Assembly: GCA_003344405.1 (NCBI GenBank)
Contig: NOWV01000018.1
Coordinates: 744,001-808,000 of the forward strand
Reading direction: 5' to 3'
DNA: 64,000 bases
Source: Trichoplax sp. H2
Taxonomy: Eukaryota > Placozoa > Uniplacotomia > Trichoplacea
Positions 27,613 to 44,321 of this stretch are shown here, piece by piece (the first letter of the stretch is position 1; each line of letters opens with the position of its first letter). Made by a program: the position numbers and the translations under genes. The notes below the pieces were generated by a model. That model made no database searches. It was not told the origin of the DNA and saw nothing but the letters and a program-made list of their open reading frames with translations.

Positions 27613-29902
27613 ATGGAGTTTCGAATGATTCTTTTGGCTATCGTCACTTTTTTATTAGCTTATAATTATGATCTTGATCCAAATTCGAAAAGGGAAGCCG
27701 ATACCATCCAAGGTTGGCAGCAACAGCTGGATTTAGACAGTGCCAATTCTCAAATTCGAATCGCTGTTGGGTAAATGATCTCTAGTTTAATGAATGATAC
27801 AATAGATGATGGTGTTATTAGCTTACTATATGCAATAGAGCTGTAGAATCTACATGAAATATGATGGTGTTCATCTTTATTGCAAAGATGAACGATAGAT
27901 TAAGGTACTCAATTCATTTACTCGTACGTCTGTAAAATGTACCAGCATGTCAGAAAGTTCCTGGAGATGCTGTCATCCAAATCGTAAATGGCAGTGTTAT
28001 GTCACCATTAGAATGGATGCCCCAGATAATTCGATTAGGCTTGAATTTGATGTTTGAAACTGTAATTTAACCTTCATAAATGCAACAAGTGTACTTAGAA
28101 TGGACGTGATAAATCACTCTAAAATTGTAAGACTTATCAGCGAAGTAAAGTAGTCAAATGGAATCAGATATTCAAAATACTATCATACAAGACACAATTT
28201 ACCAAATGAGAAGTGAATGAGTTGACTTTTGTATCGGTCTAATAGATCACTTTAATAGATCTACTTCAAAGTTAAGAAAAACATGACCATATCAACATAC
28301 TGTAGTATATTTGTTGTGATCTCTTACTGTTTGCACATCTGGATTGTTTTACAATAAACGTAATTAATTTTCATTCTAGATTGAATGCTAATGTTGACTT
28401 GATCTTACCCGGCGTTGATCTATTAAACGAGTTGGGAGCTAAACCTAATGGCACTAGTGATCATTTGTTATTGAGAAATATCAACGATGTTCAAGACTGT
28501 TTTGCACGCTCCATGAAATCTTGCTCTGCAGCGGAAAGGACTATGGAATCTAGGACACTATATCAGGAAATTGTTGCCAGCGCCGAGAAAATTAAACTTG
28601 CTAGGGTATTTTATTGAGCCTCTCATTCATTTCAAACATATATTATTATAAGTGTTTATAATATGAACTTGACTAAGGACAAATCTAATGGAATTTAGCA
28701 TCGTATTGGAGGGAATGCTGCACTCTTGGGAGAAACTATAGCTAACCTTTTACCTAATGCATCAGTAAGTTCATTATTGAACCAATAGTCAGACTTAATA
28801 AATGGCCATAGATCTTAGCATAATATGATCTTGATAGAAAATTATAGCTATAACTGCACGTATTGCCATTGCTTTACTGCCATCCAGTATATTAATTTTA
28901 CCGCATGCGGTATCTTGGTGTTATCGATTTTACTAGATATTACTTGTTGGACCTGTAGGCCCTAGGCTAAAATCCTTATTAAATCCCAGAATTAAGGTTC
29001 CTGTTGTTGCAGAGCAAGATGAAGTTCACTTAATTTTAGAATATGAAAGAGACGAGAAATGGGGTGATATCAAAGCTTCATGTGCTAATCGATTTATTAT
29101 GTCCAACGATATTGCTAATTCCGACTTGCAAGCGATTGAAACTTTTGCTAAAAATCTAAAAGAATTTCAACCTAATGTGGTTGTTATCTCCGGCCTACAC
29201 CTTATGGAGAATAAACCGAAAGAATTTAGGATGCGCAAGTTAAAAGCTATGATTGAGATTCTAGGCACTTTGCCAAGTCAAATCCCAATCCACCTTGAAC
29301 TTGCAAGTATGGCGGATATCGATTTTGTTCGTGATGTTGTTAACACTCTCTTACCTCATATTAATTCACTTGGCTTAAATGAACAAGAGTTACACGCTGT
29401 TTCGCGTGCGTTAAATGGGCCTCATACCAAAGAGGATTGGACAGGAACTCCAGAGATTGCCCTTGTTGGTGACATCTTATACTGGCTACTACACAAATTC
29501 AGCCAGCTTGAGGATTCAAAATTATCCCGTATTCACTTTCATTCTCTAACTTATCACATAGTAAGCCAGCTAGCAGGAAGTTGGAATAATTCTTTAACTG
29601 CTACAGGAGCTGCAGCTCGATTAGCTGGTTTAAGAGCCTGTAATAGACCTGAAATTGTACCTCAAGAGGTTGAGTTACAACTTCCTTCAGCCTTTATTGT
29701 TTCTCTGACTAATTCTACGTTACGCCGATCTGCTATCATTTATGATCCTCGTAAACCTGTTAGCAAATGGAGCAGGGGTAGTATAGATATGTTCTTAAGC
29801 CCTGTATTGGTTTGTAAAAAGCCGAGAGAAACGGTTGGATTAGGTGATGCCATTTCTGGCACGGGCTTATTGTATTCGAAATTTATCAATTCGAAGATAT
29901 AA
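27613..29902 (+). CDS. ADPGK: ADP-dependent glucokinase
   Basis: This enzyme phosphorylates glucose using ADP rather than ATP and in animals sits in the endoplasmic reticulum. Four exons (27613-27770, 28380-28605, 28699-28764, 28937-29902) join in frame to about 471 residues (human 497). A hydrophobic N-terminus (ILLAIVTFLLAY) fits an ER signal or anchor. Conserved ribokinase-like blocks follow: GLNANVDLILPGV (sugar site), IGGNAALLGE, LLVGPVGPRL, HLILEYERDEKWG, VVVISGLHLME, IPIHLELASM, LGLNEQEL, LSRIHFHSLTYHI and the catalytic GLGDAIS motif near the C-terminus, whose Asp is the general base in the family. About two thirds of the protein is in the last exon. The sequence shows no disruption. 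Confidence 0.95.
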
Positions 29903-32900
29903 TCAATAATGATGTATCTTGTTACCTTTTATTAAATATATTGAATTTGCTGTCTTTAGTTTAAACTATTTCCATTTTAGATATTACCTATCCAGGTTAT
30001 AAAGTATTTATTTTCTTTTACTGTAAATAATTATGAATGTAGTAAATGAGTAAAAACGATAGCATTATGAAATTTGTGAACACACTAAATTACGTAGAAC
30101 TTCATAAAACTTTAACTGGCTTTGTCCCCGTTAAATTGTATTAGCTTATCCATGGTCGACAAACAATGCGTACTTTTTTCAATTCGAGAATATATTTTCC
30201 TTTAAATGGTAAAGCAACCAGGAAGTTATTATCCTGAAATGAATTTCGTAAAGTACTCGTACTGAATTTAAAAAGCTATGGCCATTTAGCCAACATCTGA
30301 ATTATATAAGATTAAGCTGATTTGTATCTAATAATATAGAAAAAATAAAGTGTATCATGTATGATTTCAAATAAAACAATGTAGCAGCTAAGTAAATATA
30401 AGGAAGACAATTGTCTATGAGTATTTCATAATCAAGGAGGCGAATACAAATCTTTGATATTGTATCGCATTATGTAGTACTGTAGTACTATAGTTTTTAA
30501 TTTATAATACTGTATTTCCATAACATGACTTATCACTAAACGATGAGTAGTAATCCAATAAACAGATTTAACTGGCTTACTCGCTGAAGATGATAATTTC
30601 TATGCGATTCGAAAATATCGATATAGGGTAGACGCAAGATAAGTGTCGCTTGATAATAGCTACGAAAGAAAAGTTGGCTTACAGAATTTGACAGTGTCTA
30701 TAGCCATAAATTACTTGCTTAAATACATTAATGAAAACAGCTAGTTGTATTGTTTTGATATATCAGTTGTAGTACATACCGGTACTTAGTTAACAGATAA
30801 ACTTATTTCTTTTCAATGCGTCAATATCGCGTAGACTAATAACTTAATACCTCATTTGTTCTCGTATATTTATTACTAATCGTTAAAGTAAATGATGGCT
30901 TCAAATTGTTTAATTTCATTTTATATCTGAAAGTGGTACATTTAGTAAACTTGGCGAATAATAGCTGTAGATAATGCAAAATTTTATTATTAGGAAGAGT
31001 CTATGATATGGCACCACTATACTCTACAGCGATTTATTGCAACTTATTTTATGAAGTAAAATACAATATTCAGTCAAACGTTCGCCCCAAATTCTTCCAT
31101 ATTCTAGGGTTCAATCGCATTATTAAAATTAAAGATTTTTGATCGCTGTCTGGTATCCCATTTAGAGTGTTTCATATATTATTAACTCGATTTGATAACT
31201 GAAAATACATTGTTTACTTAACTAATTACAGTAAATGCAGAACTAACTTTCTGTTAATCAAAAGCAAAGTACCGAGTATCTCGAATATACTGTAGTAAAT
31301 TCGATTTATTTACCGCCTGAATAATAAGCAATATAGCGCAGGATTTAGGAATTAACGGATGTCATCCTCTTGATATTTTTTTTAAAATACGGTCATGAAA
31401 GGGCATGATTAATTTTTTCTCATAAAATGAAAGCTAGAAGCAAATTAAATGGCTTGACTATTAATAGTTTAGTAAAGCTAAATAGATAAAATCAGTATGC
31501 TGGAAAATCAACAGGTGGTTTTATTAATTATATCGTTTCCAATATCTACTCTCTGATAATTATTAGTAGTGAAAAGACCAACTCATTCAAAAGTTTCCTA
31601 ATGACAGGGAGTGCTGGCTTTATCAGCAAAGTGTACATATATATCTTAAGTTTATATAATAGTAACTTAAATCATGAATAACAGGCAGAAATCAACGAAA
31701 TAAAAATTAAGTTACGATCAAAATCAAAATTATACGCATGGCCATCATCCTATAGCAGTGTTTATATGTTATACTAGATTTGAGTTATAATCAGATAGAA
31801 AACCTTAAAAATTCTGTTATAGATGGAAGTATTAACAAACAAAAGGAAGTAATTGACGAATTCGATGAAAAGAGGACGGAAACATTACTTTAATCGCGTC
31901 AACGAAGAAGTATTACCTTCTTCTTGGACTATTGATCTCATAATTTAATTATAGATGATGACTTAAGTAGGTCCGTTATTAAAATTACAATTGGTGTCAT
32001 TTATATTCTTACATTAACGAAATGACTACTGCCAATCAGAATGATAGCAAATTGAATGGAAAATCATAAAGGGATTTCAATCGACGTATGATGACGACAG
32101 CAAACACGGAAGTTTAGAAAAATTTATTTGTTTAAACCAGTATAAGATTCATTTGTTAATTTCTTGTTACGATTTTGACTCAATCTTAGGATTATTATCA
32201 GGCTATCAATAGGTCTTCAACTACTAGATTGATTTTAGTTGATATCGATCCGAGCAAATTGATACTACTATTGAGTCGATGAATACTTTCAAGTAGTAGC
32301 ATCATCTTTTATTTCATCATTATAGGTGTTCATGATCGGTAAGGTTGTACTTAATTTGCTTTATAAATTTATGGAACACAATTCACTAATTAAGAAACAA
32401 TCATACATCATCAGTCCATTACAATAACATTTTTTTTATTTTGATGGTAATCATAGAATAGAATTTTAAATCACATAGTAGAATACTATAAAGAGCAATT
32501 GATAGAAATATCCAGTCAGTAACTATTGTAATAGAACTCCTAATGACTGGCTAATCCTTATCATTTCATGAAAGGTTAGCTATCTAAGAGGCTTAATTGT
32601 CATTGTTTGACCTTTAATTACCTCTTAATATCACACAGAATAGTATATGAGAGGTCAATCGATGTACGATAGTTGTATCATTATTTCAATACTTTTCTGC
32701 ACAATAAATTACGCATTTTATTTTCTTCAGGCCCTAGGCATCGAAAAACATCAAAAAGAGGCCGATCTATTGAACGTTTTTCTTATCATTAACTCTATTA
32801 AGCGAATCAATTTACATTTTTAGATAGCTACAACGATGATAATTATTAATGACGACAGCAACGGGCACAACCTATTAATGATAATTATGGATTCATTAAG

Positions 32901-34517
32901 TGACTGCTAAGATATTTCTTTTTTCATACTATTCTCATCAGTTCTATTAGGAGCACCACTTTAGGCTATTCTCCTCATCATTTGTCACCATAATGTAGAT
33001 TAAGATTTGATTATAACTCTATAATTGCAGTTCTAGATGGCATAATAACATCTTGGCTAACTATCAGATTAAGAGGATTATTAATTTTGAAAAATAAAAA
33101 ACAAACCTACCAATGATTAGCATTGAGAATAGAATAGAATGAGAACCTGAATAGATTAATCACATCAAGAGGATAACATCACACAATTGGACGCTAATTT
33201 TATTAAAATTTGATTTTTGGCAGTTTGCAGACTCGATTTAATAGAATAAATGAAATGATATTAAATGTAAACAAAAATAGTTTAAAGTTGAAAATCGACA
33301 AAATTCAAATCCATTCAACGGAATTAATAAACCATTTCCATTATAGTACTGATGTAACCTATACATTGCATATCTACGCTGGTTACGTGCATACTAAATT
33401 ACGAAACGTTAACATTTATACCATGATATGCGATATCTGCCCAATCTATCTATTAACATAATGTACCATCTGCCTCATTTAGAGGTTGTTGTTTATCCGC
33501 CATCAACTTAGTGAATAAATCTACTCCTTACAATCAATCTGTAATTGTAACACTAACAGAATTATATATAACTAACACTCGAATTACGTGATAGAACAAC
33601 ACCAAATGCCACATTTTATGTTTTACTATATATGAAAAACTGGCAGCAATAAATGCAAAAAGGAATAGCAATGGCTGTATTAACTTATCTATGAATATAT
33701 CGCTATCCCTATTTCATATAGTTTGTGATGGATCTGGTAATGGAGTATCGAAGAATTAGAGGGAAAAAGTGAATAATAAAATCATTCTCCATACTGCATT
33801 ATAATAAAGAAAACGTATAAAGTAAAGTGTGGGATGGAATCAATAAGAGATAGGTGTGAGTAAAAAGCAAAAGAATCTGTTCCTCCTTGTTTTCTGGCTC
33901 ATTTTAATTGGATTATTTGACAATGACCACTGTCAGTGCATACTTTGCTTAATTTATTATTCTCCAGTTATTTAGTTGAATAAGGTCATCAATGTCCTTG
34001 TACATCATTTCTACTGTCTTTCCTCGCCTACCGAATAACAATCAATCGATAAATTATTCTCATCAGCAGTAGGTCTATTTGCTCTGCATGATGGCATTCT
34101 CTCGCCTGTACAATAATTACAATGACTCTCTTCGTCTTCTCAAAGGATGGGTATAATCCTACGCAAGCTCTCAATTTAACTTGAATAAAAAAGTTAGCAT
34201 AGCTAATATTTGAATTAGTCATGTTCCAATCCTGTTGTTGATAATAGTATTGTGCAAAATTAAACAATTAAAGTAGTTCCGAATTCTAGCATTGACGGTA
34301 CCAACACATCTGTAACAGCTAGCTAACGGCCTCATACCTACTACAACATTGATATTTCTATGCTTCTGTAAGTGGCCAAAATCCATTTTTTAACTTTCGT
34401 AACAAATGAAATCTTTCTCAATTTACTATAAGCTATAAATATTATTCGTTTTTCATCCATCGATTGATATATTTAGGTTCCAATAAGAGCAAATCTATAC
34501 AAATTTGAACTTCAACC
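29903..34517. other. Longest gene-free stretch, 4.6 kb
   Basis: No exon or RNA gene could be recognised on either strand. The sequence is evenly AT-rich with scattered CATCAT and GATGAT runs. A sequence CTATAAATATT at about 34431 lies some 80 bp upstream of the next gene's ATG and could be its TATA element. Confidence 0.45.
34429..34442 (+). promoter_or_regulatory. Possible TATA element
   Basis: AAGCTATAAATATT matches a TATA box and lies about 80 bp upstream of the start codon of the IGFBP-like gene, a plausible distance for a short 5' leader. There is no direct evidence of the transcription start. Confidence 0.3.
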
Positions 34518-34853
34518 ATGAAAGCCCGCATGAGAATATCATCTTGTAATTATACTTGGCTCTATCTTACTCTGCTGCAAATCTTTGTCTACGCTATTAC
34601 CTGTAGCAATGGCTTAGGATGCCCTCATTGCAATCGCCAGAAGTGTAAATACCCCACTAATTGTCCCGGTGGCTTAACTTACGAACCATATTGTGGATGT
34701 TGCTTAGTTTGTGCAAAGGTACTTGGAGAATCGTGTGGTGGACCATGGGGATCTTCGGGTCATTGTGACAAAGACTTAGAATGTTATATCAGCCCATTCG
34801 CATATACTAAAGGTTCATCAATCGGAGTTTGCCGACGTAAGTTGTCTTATTGA
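34518..34853 (+). CDS. Secreted single IGFBP N-domain protein
   Basis: A 111-residue open frame starts MKARMR, has a hydrophobic signal segment (LYLTLLQIFVYAI, residues about 15-28), then one cysteine-rich domain with 12 cysteines. The core YCGCCLVC matches the IGFBP N-terminal signature GCGCCxxC, and spacing (CPHC, C, C, CGCC..C, then C, C, C, C) follows the insulin-like-growth-factor-binding fold. Single-domain members of this type occur in invertebrates. The domain ends at GVC, just before a GTAAGT sequence at 34837: either translation stops a few codons later at 34853, or this is a splice donor and more exons follow. I found no continuation. Ligand is unknown; binding of an insulin-like peptide is a family-based possibility only. 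Confidence 0.8.
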   Translation: MKARMRISSCNYTWLYLTLLQIFVYAITCSNGLGCPHCNRQKCKYPTNCPGGLTYEPYCGCCLVCAKVLGESCGGPWGSSGHCDKDLECYISPFAYTKGSSIGVCRRKLSY

Positions 34854-37271
34854 AAAAGTAGGAATTGAAAAATTAGATTATTAATAATTTTAGGGGGAGA
34901 TTTATGTTCTAAATAAAAGTACCACACTTTTCATTTTACTTCCTATTTATTTTGTATGGTATCGAGTACTTGTATAGCTATAGGTACGGCACAAAGCTAT
35001 CAAGTGGCAAGGGATTAAAAAGTTTTTAATATTCCATAATCACTAGGTCTGACTTAAGCATATTATGGTCGAGTTTAGATCGTAATCTATTTAATATCAG
35101 ATAGGATTTTTTACAAATTTATATATGTAGAATAATCATTGTAACCATTTATACGAAGATAGTTTGTGAAGATGGTGAAAAATTTTCTTCAATTCGTTGT
35201 AACCGTTCAAATATGTCTCTCTAACACTAGAAAATAATTGCAATATTATGTAATATAGCGCTACATGGGCACTACCATCTCACTAAGTTAGATGTAAACA
35301 AAGTAGAATACGGGTATGGCTATTTTTGGTATCTTTGTTTGCTTATGGCCCTTTTCTATGAGGGGTGTAAACATTAGTAGCGCTTTCTGGGATTAATAAG
35401 TAAACTTGTAGCTTAGGTAGAAGAAATTTAGGTTCCAATCGTTAAAATTAGTTATCCGATTGTAATGTCCCCTACTAAATCATATCATGATTTATTTCTG
35501 CAGTTCTATATAATCAGATGGTTGATGAAACACTAGATGATGAATTAAAAACACAAATGTAAAAATGTCGCTGAGTCTATAAAATTTTTCTAGTTAAATA
35601 TCAACACTGACCAGACATCACTACATTTCCTAATTTAATTTAGGTTGCACATTCCAATTGTCAATGAACCCTAGATTAACGTGATATAGCAGTTTAATTG
35701 CCCTATATCTAACTAACTGAATTTTAATTTAAGCGTGCTATAGAAAGTATTAATATCTAACAATTTCATTTGTAAGAATGCAAATGAGCCCACCTAAGTT
35801 AATTAGTTAAAAGCTTCATGCTGCTTAATAATCGGATGAAAGTATAAACTATAAGGGTTGGTCAAGAGAAGTAGCAGAACAATAATATTAGTCGTTATTC
35901 GTGGTGTGATTACATCAAATAGTTTTAATCTTTTAAGGTTGTATTTACCAGAGCTACTGGTCGTGGATCTTTCATATAACATTCACCTTTCTATTTTCGA
36001 AAGTTAAAACAATGATATGATGGATATTATTTTTCTCCAATAATCTCCATCAACTTGAAATTTTTCCAACTTTTTTTATTAACAATACATTGATTTATAT
36101 AGATGTTTTATATTTACAGCACGTGCCACATTAGTAAGAGTTTAAGCGATAATTTAGCAAATTATCTTTTTCCAACTAATAACACCTATTAATGCTAGGG
36201 CTACCCGTTATGTTGCATATAATGAAAATTATAGTGGCTACAGTATACCATAGATCGTAGGTCTTGGCTTTGACAAGGGCAAATTTATTACCAATCCTAG
36301 AGTGATTTTATTATGCTTCAACTGCATGCATATCATTAATTCACTATTTTGTCCGTTATTTTTCCACTTATACAGTAGCTCACCTGGATAGGCTGTTTAT
36401 AATTGGCAAGTATTGTCTAGTATAGTGTTATTAAATAATTGCGGGCCGTGTGTCGAAGCTCTTTATGGATAAAAGATTATCTACGACATACTGAGGTAAT
36501 TAAAATCATATTATTAATTATCAGCTATAATCCATGCCGCTATCTCGGCGCTAGATTCTTCTATACCGTTAATTAGTTTAAAAATAACAAAAGAATTCCA
36601 TCGCTGATGCCTTAAAGCACGAATAACCTTTTAGTAGATGTAAAATTTCATCGATTAATGAGCTACTTCTAACTTTCTAGGATAAGATATTAGCAGGCTC
36701 GTTGCTTAAACTATATCATCATACAGTATGTACGAAGTTCATAGGCATCTGCCATTAAACTGCATTACTTGGGGGTGTTGTTTGGATTCGCCATTAGAAG
36801 TATTAATTTATTACTGATGAACTATTTACACGAGATTGTTGAATACGTAAATACATGAAAATCTTCACTTACATTGCAAAGTGAAGCTTTTAGATAAAAC
36901 AACAAACAGTGTCTATATACGGCGTAGATATACATTATGGTCAATTTTGAGTTAGCTGATGTGTATGAAGATAGCAGACCGATTGCAGAGCAGTAAAATC
37001 CATTTTTAATGACATAACAAATGTGGAAAATTAGCATCAATTCGGCCTAGCTCTTTTGTTTGAAACCATGATAGCAGCTTATTTAGGGCTCATGTGAAGC
37101 TCTACGGTATGCTATGGCATTTATTAGATGATCACTCGATAAGGCCTATGTAATACTATATTCTAATTTCGTTCCTAAGATTGTGCATCACATTCGCTCA
37201 TGGCTATACGATTTAAACAATTAATTTGATCCTCTCATAATTGCTCACAAAAAGGATTGCTATACAATTAG
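34854..37271. other. Intergenic, nothing recognised
   Basis: About 2.4 kb of AT-rich sequence. It should contain the unplaced first exon of the downstream cysteine-rich gene, and possibly later exons of the IGFBP-like gene, but I could not identify either. Confidence 0.4.
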
Positions 37272-38026
37272 AAGTAATCACGCATCATCAGTTTATATGG
37301 ATACTATTTATAATCTCTCTTTACGGCGTAAGTCTTAATATTAAAGCATCGATTCTTAAACATACCGCAGATATACCTGTCAGTGGATACGCTGCTGCAC
37401 CGACATTTTCTACCTGTAGACCGGCTTGTACTCCAGAATATTGCATGAAAGATCATACAGCAATCTGCTCTGCAACGTAAGTGCAATATAGAAATAGCTA
37501 ACGATAGGCTCTAATATTACAGTAAAGCACTGAACCTCTAACTAGTCAATTTCCTGCTAAAAATATCACAATATTCTATGATAGATAATTTTTCTATTTT
37601 ATTTTTTCAAGTAATAATGCTATAGAGATCAAAGCTTGTAGAGGTGGATGTCAACATACTAGTTGTGATGCATGCAGCTATATTCCAGTCTGCCATAAAT
37701 GTGCAGTGGATGATTTTAAATGTTTGAAACGTTATGGTCGATGTCTTAAACGTAAACGATGCAATCGAAGTACATTTCCGTGTCCAGCGTCTCAGAAGGT
37801 TAGAATATTTTGATTGGATAGCAATTTATAATATGTTGATGATTGCAAATTCCCATTCAAGTTGTACCAACGTTATATCTTTACATTTGTTTTTGTCGCT
37901 GAATAGGGATCTTCTAACACATATCATAAAATGAAACATGGAATATTTCAATGTGGTGTCCCTGATTGTATTCCGATAACAGAAGCTCCAACGAATGCTA
38001 CAGCAACTGTGACTACTGATGGTTGA
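37272..38026 (+). CDS. Unrecognised secreted cysteine-rich protein (5' end unplaced)
   Basis: Three exons join in frame: about 37272-37476, 37612-37798 and 37907-38026. The first has a hydrophobic segment (FIWILFIISLYGVSL) that looks like a signal peptide, but no in-frame ATG before it. An AG acceptor at 37270-37271 suggests that the ATG is in an upstream exon. The mature part has 16 cysteines in about 140 residues: four in exon 1, ten in exon 2 (closely spaced, with a very basic stretch KRYGRCLKRKRC) and two in exon 3 (CGVPDC). The tail is threonine/alanine-rich (TNATATVTTDG) with a possible N-glycosylation site. I do not recognise the cysteine pattern as a named family. It is likely disulfide-bonded and extracellular. 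Function is unknown. Confidence 0.7.
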
Positions 38027-39097
38027 GAAATCGTTCCCGGCATTCTTGAAAAATATTTTCCGTGACTGAATATAATAAGTAACGTAAATAAGATAAGTAA
38101 ATAAAACTGCGGTATAAAATTTGGCTCACTAGTTCATTGGTTCGATCTATTGGGCCAAACTTGGCGTAGCTATCTAAAATTCATAGCAATTATTAAAGCT
38201 AAATATGAATACGAGTAAATTATAAAAAACGACAATACTCACTTTACTAAAAAGAAATAATTTTTATTGGAAAGCTTATTTTCGGATAACTGGGATGTAA
38301 AGCTTCAGCTAAAATTAGCTAACTATCAATCTCTCCGATTAAAAATATACTTGTATAACTACTACAAAAGTAGGGATACAGCGCTACATACTGTTATCCA
38401 TAATAATACGATGATAACAAAGTAAATAACAGCCGCTTACTTTTAAAAGTATCCTATTTCTAAGTCATCTAATTAAAACGAAATATTAGCTATTAATACT
38501 AGGTAGAAATATAATACTGTAATGAGTTGGTGACTTCAGAAAATTTGTCTCATGCAATTAGCATAGCTCGTTCGTCGTCAACGAGAGTATATTTTCTGCA
38601 ACTTTTATTCTCTGCATATATAATTATCGATATCGTAATAGCATTTAGCAAAAAAGATTTTATAGAATAAAACCTCTTTATTTGCTAACGTTTCTTATAC
38701 GCAACTGCACAATAATTCGCCTATTGGGATAGGTACCTTTATACAATATATTAAACGTTACAATTGTATGTAATGGCTTATAATTTACAGTTAATAAAAG
38801 AATTTCTTCAATGTCTTTGCCTAAAACTAAGGCTTCAATAAGGTCATAGGGTGTGGTAAATCAAAATATACATGGACATAGAGTAACGGCTTATACCTTA
38901 ACATAATAGATTCTTATGGTATTTAATTCAAAAATAGTGAATTGCTTGAGGGCCTTAGAACGGTTACTTCATTACCGTCAGTAATCAAAAGATTAGCTTC
39001 TTCCTAGTACCACCTATATAGCGTAAAATATGCAGTTAAAGTTGAGAACAATTATACTTTTGCTCAGTAAAATAACTATAAGGCGCTATTATTATTG
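38027..39097. other. Convergent intergenic spacer
   Basis: About 1.07 kb separates the cysteine-rich gene from the end of CDK7. No gene or repeat array is seen. Confidence 0.5.
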
Positions 39098-42806
<3,709 letters not shown>

Positions 42807-43144
42807 GATTAAGTGTTTGTATGCAGTATCAATGACTCGACACGACAGAGCTAGTAGCCAGTTCGAGTCTGTCCGTACTGGCTTGGAGTCTTCCATTGGT
42901 ATCAAATGTATTTTACTATGGACATTACTTTACCACACTCCATATCGAACTAGCCATTGCCATGGTTATGTGTCAGCCTGTGTTGTCTTACTATGCAATC
43001 CAGTACTGTGGTTACAGGGGGCATAGTATATGACACTCTTGTACCCTGAACAGTAGTAAATACGCCTACTGAACTGTGTCTGTACCTCTTGATTTGGTGT
43101 ACAGTATAGAAAATGTTTCTTAGCCGTAGCCATTTTGCAGAAGA

Positions 43145-43235
43145 TTGCATAAATTACTTTGTCAATCGAATAATATATCTGTAGGACAGTCACTAGGACT
43201 GCTTTAAAAGGTAGCATACAAAGTAATTTATGCAA
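43145..43235. repeat. 18-bp perfect inverted repeat
   Basis: TTGCATAAATTACTTTGT at 43145-43162 is the exact reverse complement of 43218-43235, with 55 bases between. It could form a hairpin or be the ends of a short non-autonomous element. Confidence 0.7.
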
Positions 43236-43534
43236 AACGCCTAGACCTAGTGGCTCTCTTTTCCTCTAGTAAAGTTAAGGAGAGGCTGAGCTGGGAAAGA
43301 GTCGTTCAGTCTAATACCGGACCGATTATTTGGATGGTCCGTTGAGCTCTGCAACGACTGTACTATCAATAATTTGTTATTAGAATGACCAGAAAAATGA
43401 TCAAGCTCCGCATTTTCTTCCTCTGAGTGGGTACTTCTTGTCCCTCATTCATTTCACTAGTAAAATGAAAGAAATGTCAAACTCACTCTAGTCCTTTCCA
43501 GTAAAAATCCCACACTATTCATCGGCCATGAAAT

Positions 43535-44210
43535 GTAACCATCTACACTACAGCAAAATAGGACAGACCTGATAGGATTAGCTATACGAAAGCACTGCAC
43601 TTCCAAGAGGCGACAGACGGCAATCTTGTAGTCATTGTATCCGATCAAAGGCTATCAAGTAGCAACGATTGCAATATTGGAGATCAAAATTGCAGATGGA
43701 GGAATGCACTCTTTCTATTTTTTATCCATTTATGATATATTGTGGCACCATTTGTGTGCTTGTCACCATCTACTGCCTTGTACTGTAAACACAGTATATA
43801 TAGTACAGCCAAAGGAGGCTACAGACAGCAATCTTGTAGTCATTCTATCCCATCAAAGGCTACCTAAGTAGCAACGATTGCAATATTGTGGATCAAAATT
43901 ATAGATACAAGAGTGCATTCTTTCTTTCTCTCTATTTTGGATCCATTTGTGTGCTTGTAAAAGTAACCATCTACCGTAAACACACTACAGCAAAATGAGA
44001 CACCTGATATACTGTAGATAGCACTGACTCGCTATACGAAAGCACTGTTCTTCCAAGAGGCGACAGACGGCAATCTTGTAGTCATTGTATCCGATCAAAG
44101 GCTATCAAGTAGCAACGATTGCAATATTGTGGTCTACAAGGAATGCATTCCTTCTTTCTCTCTATTTTTTGTTCCATTTGTGGCACAATTTAGGTGCTTA
44201 TTGCAGTTCT
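43535..44210. repeat. Three-copy tandem repeat, ~208-242 bp units
   Basis: The phrase GGCAATCTTGTAGTCATTGT and its neighbours recur with landmark GTAGTCATT at 43628, 43836 and 44078. Copies share TATCAAGTAGCAACGATTGC and the CTATACGAAAGCACT lead-in and differ by small indels. Copies 1 and 3 are the most alike. Confidence 0.8.
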
Positions 44211-44321
44211 TGGAGATGATGTTTTTGCATGTACGCCTGCGTGGACATTTGCATAAACGCCGCGAAAAATGGCCTTTAAATTATACATTTCAATAGCTAG
44301 GCCTGACCAGGTGATGGATGC

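Noticed and set aside
33210-33461. 83-codon frame in the 4.6-kb gap
   Set aside because: AT-rich, no domain, no exon context; expected by chance.
38140-38165. GGTTCGATC resembling a tRNA T-arm
   Set aside because: No matching acceptor, D-arm or anticodon stem in the preceding bases.
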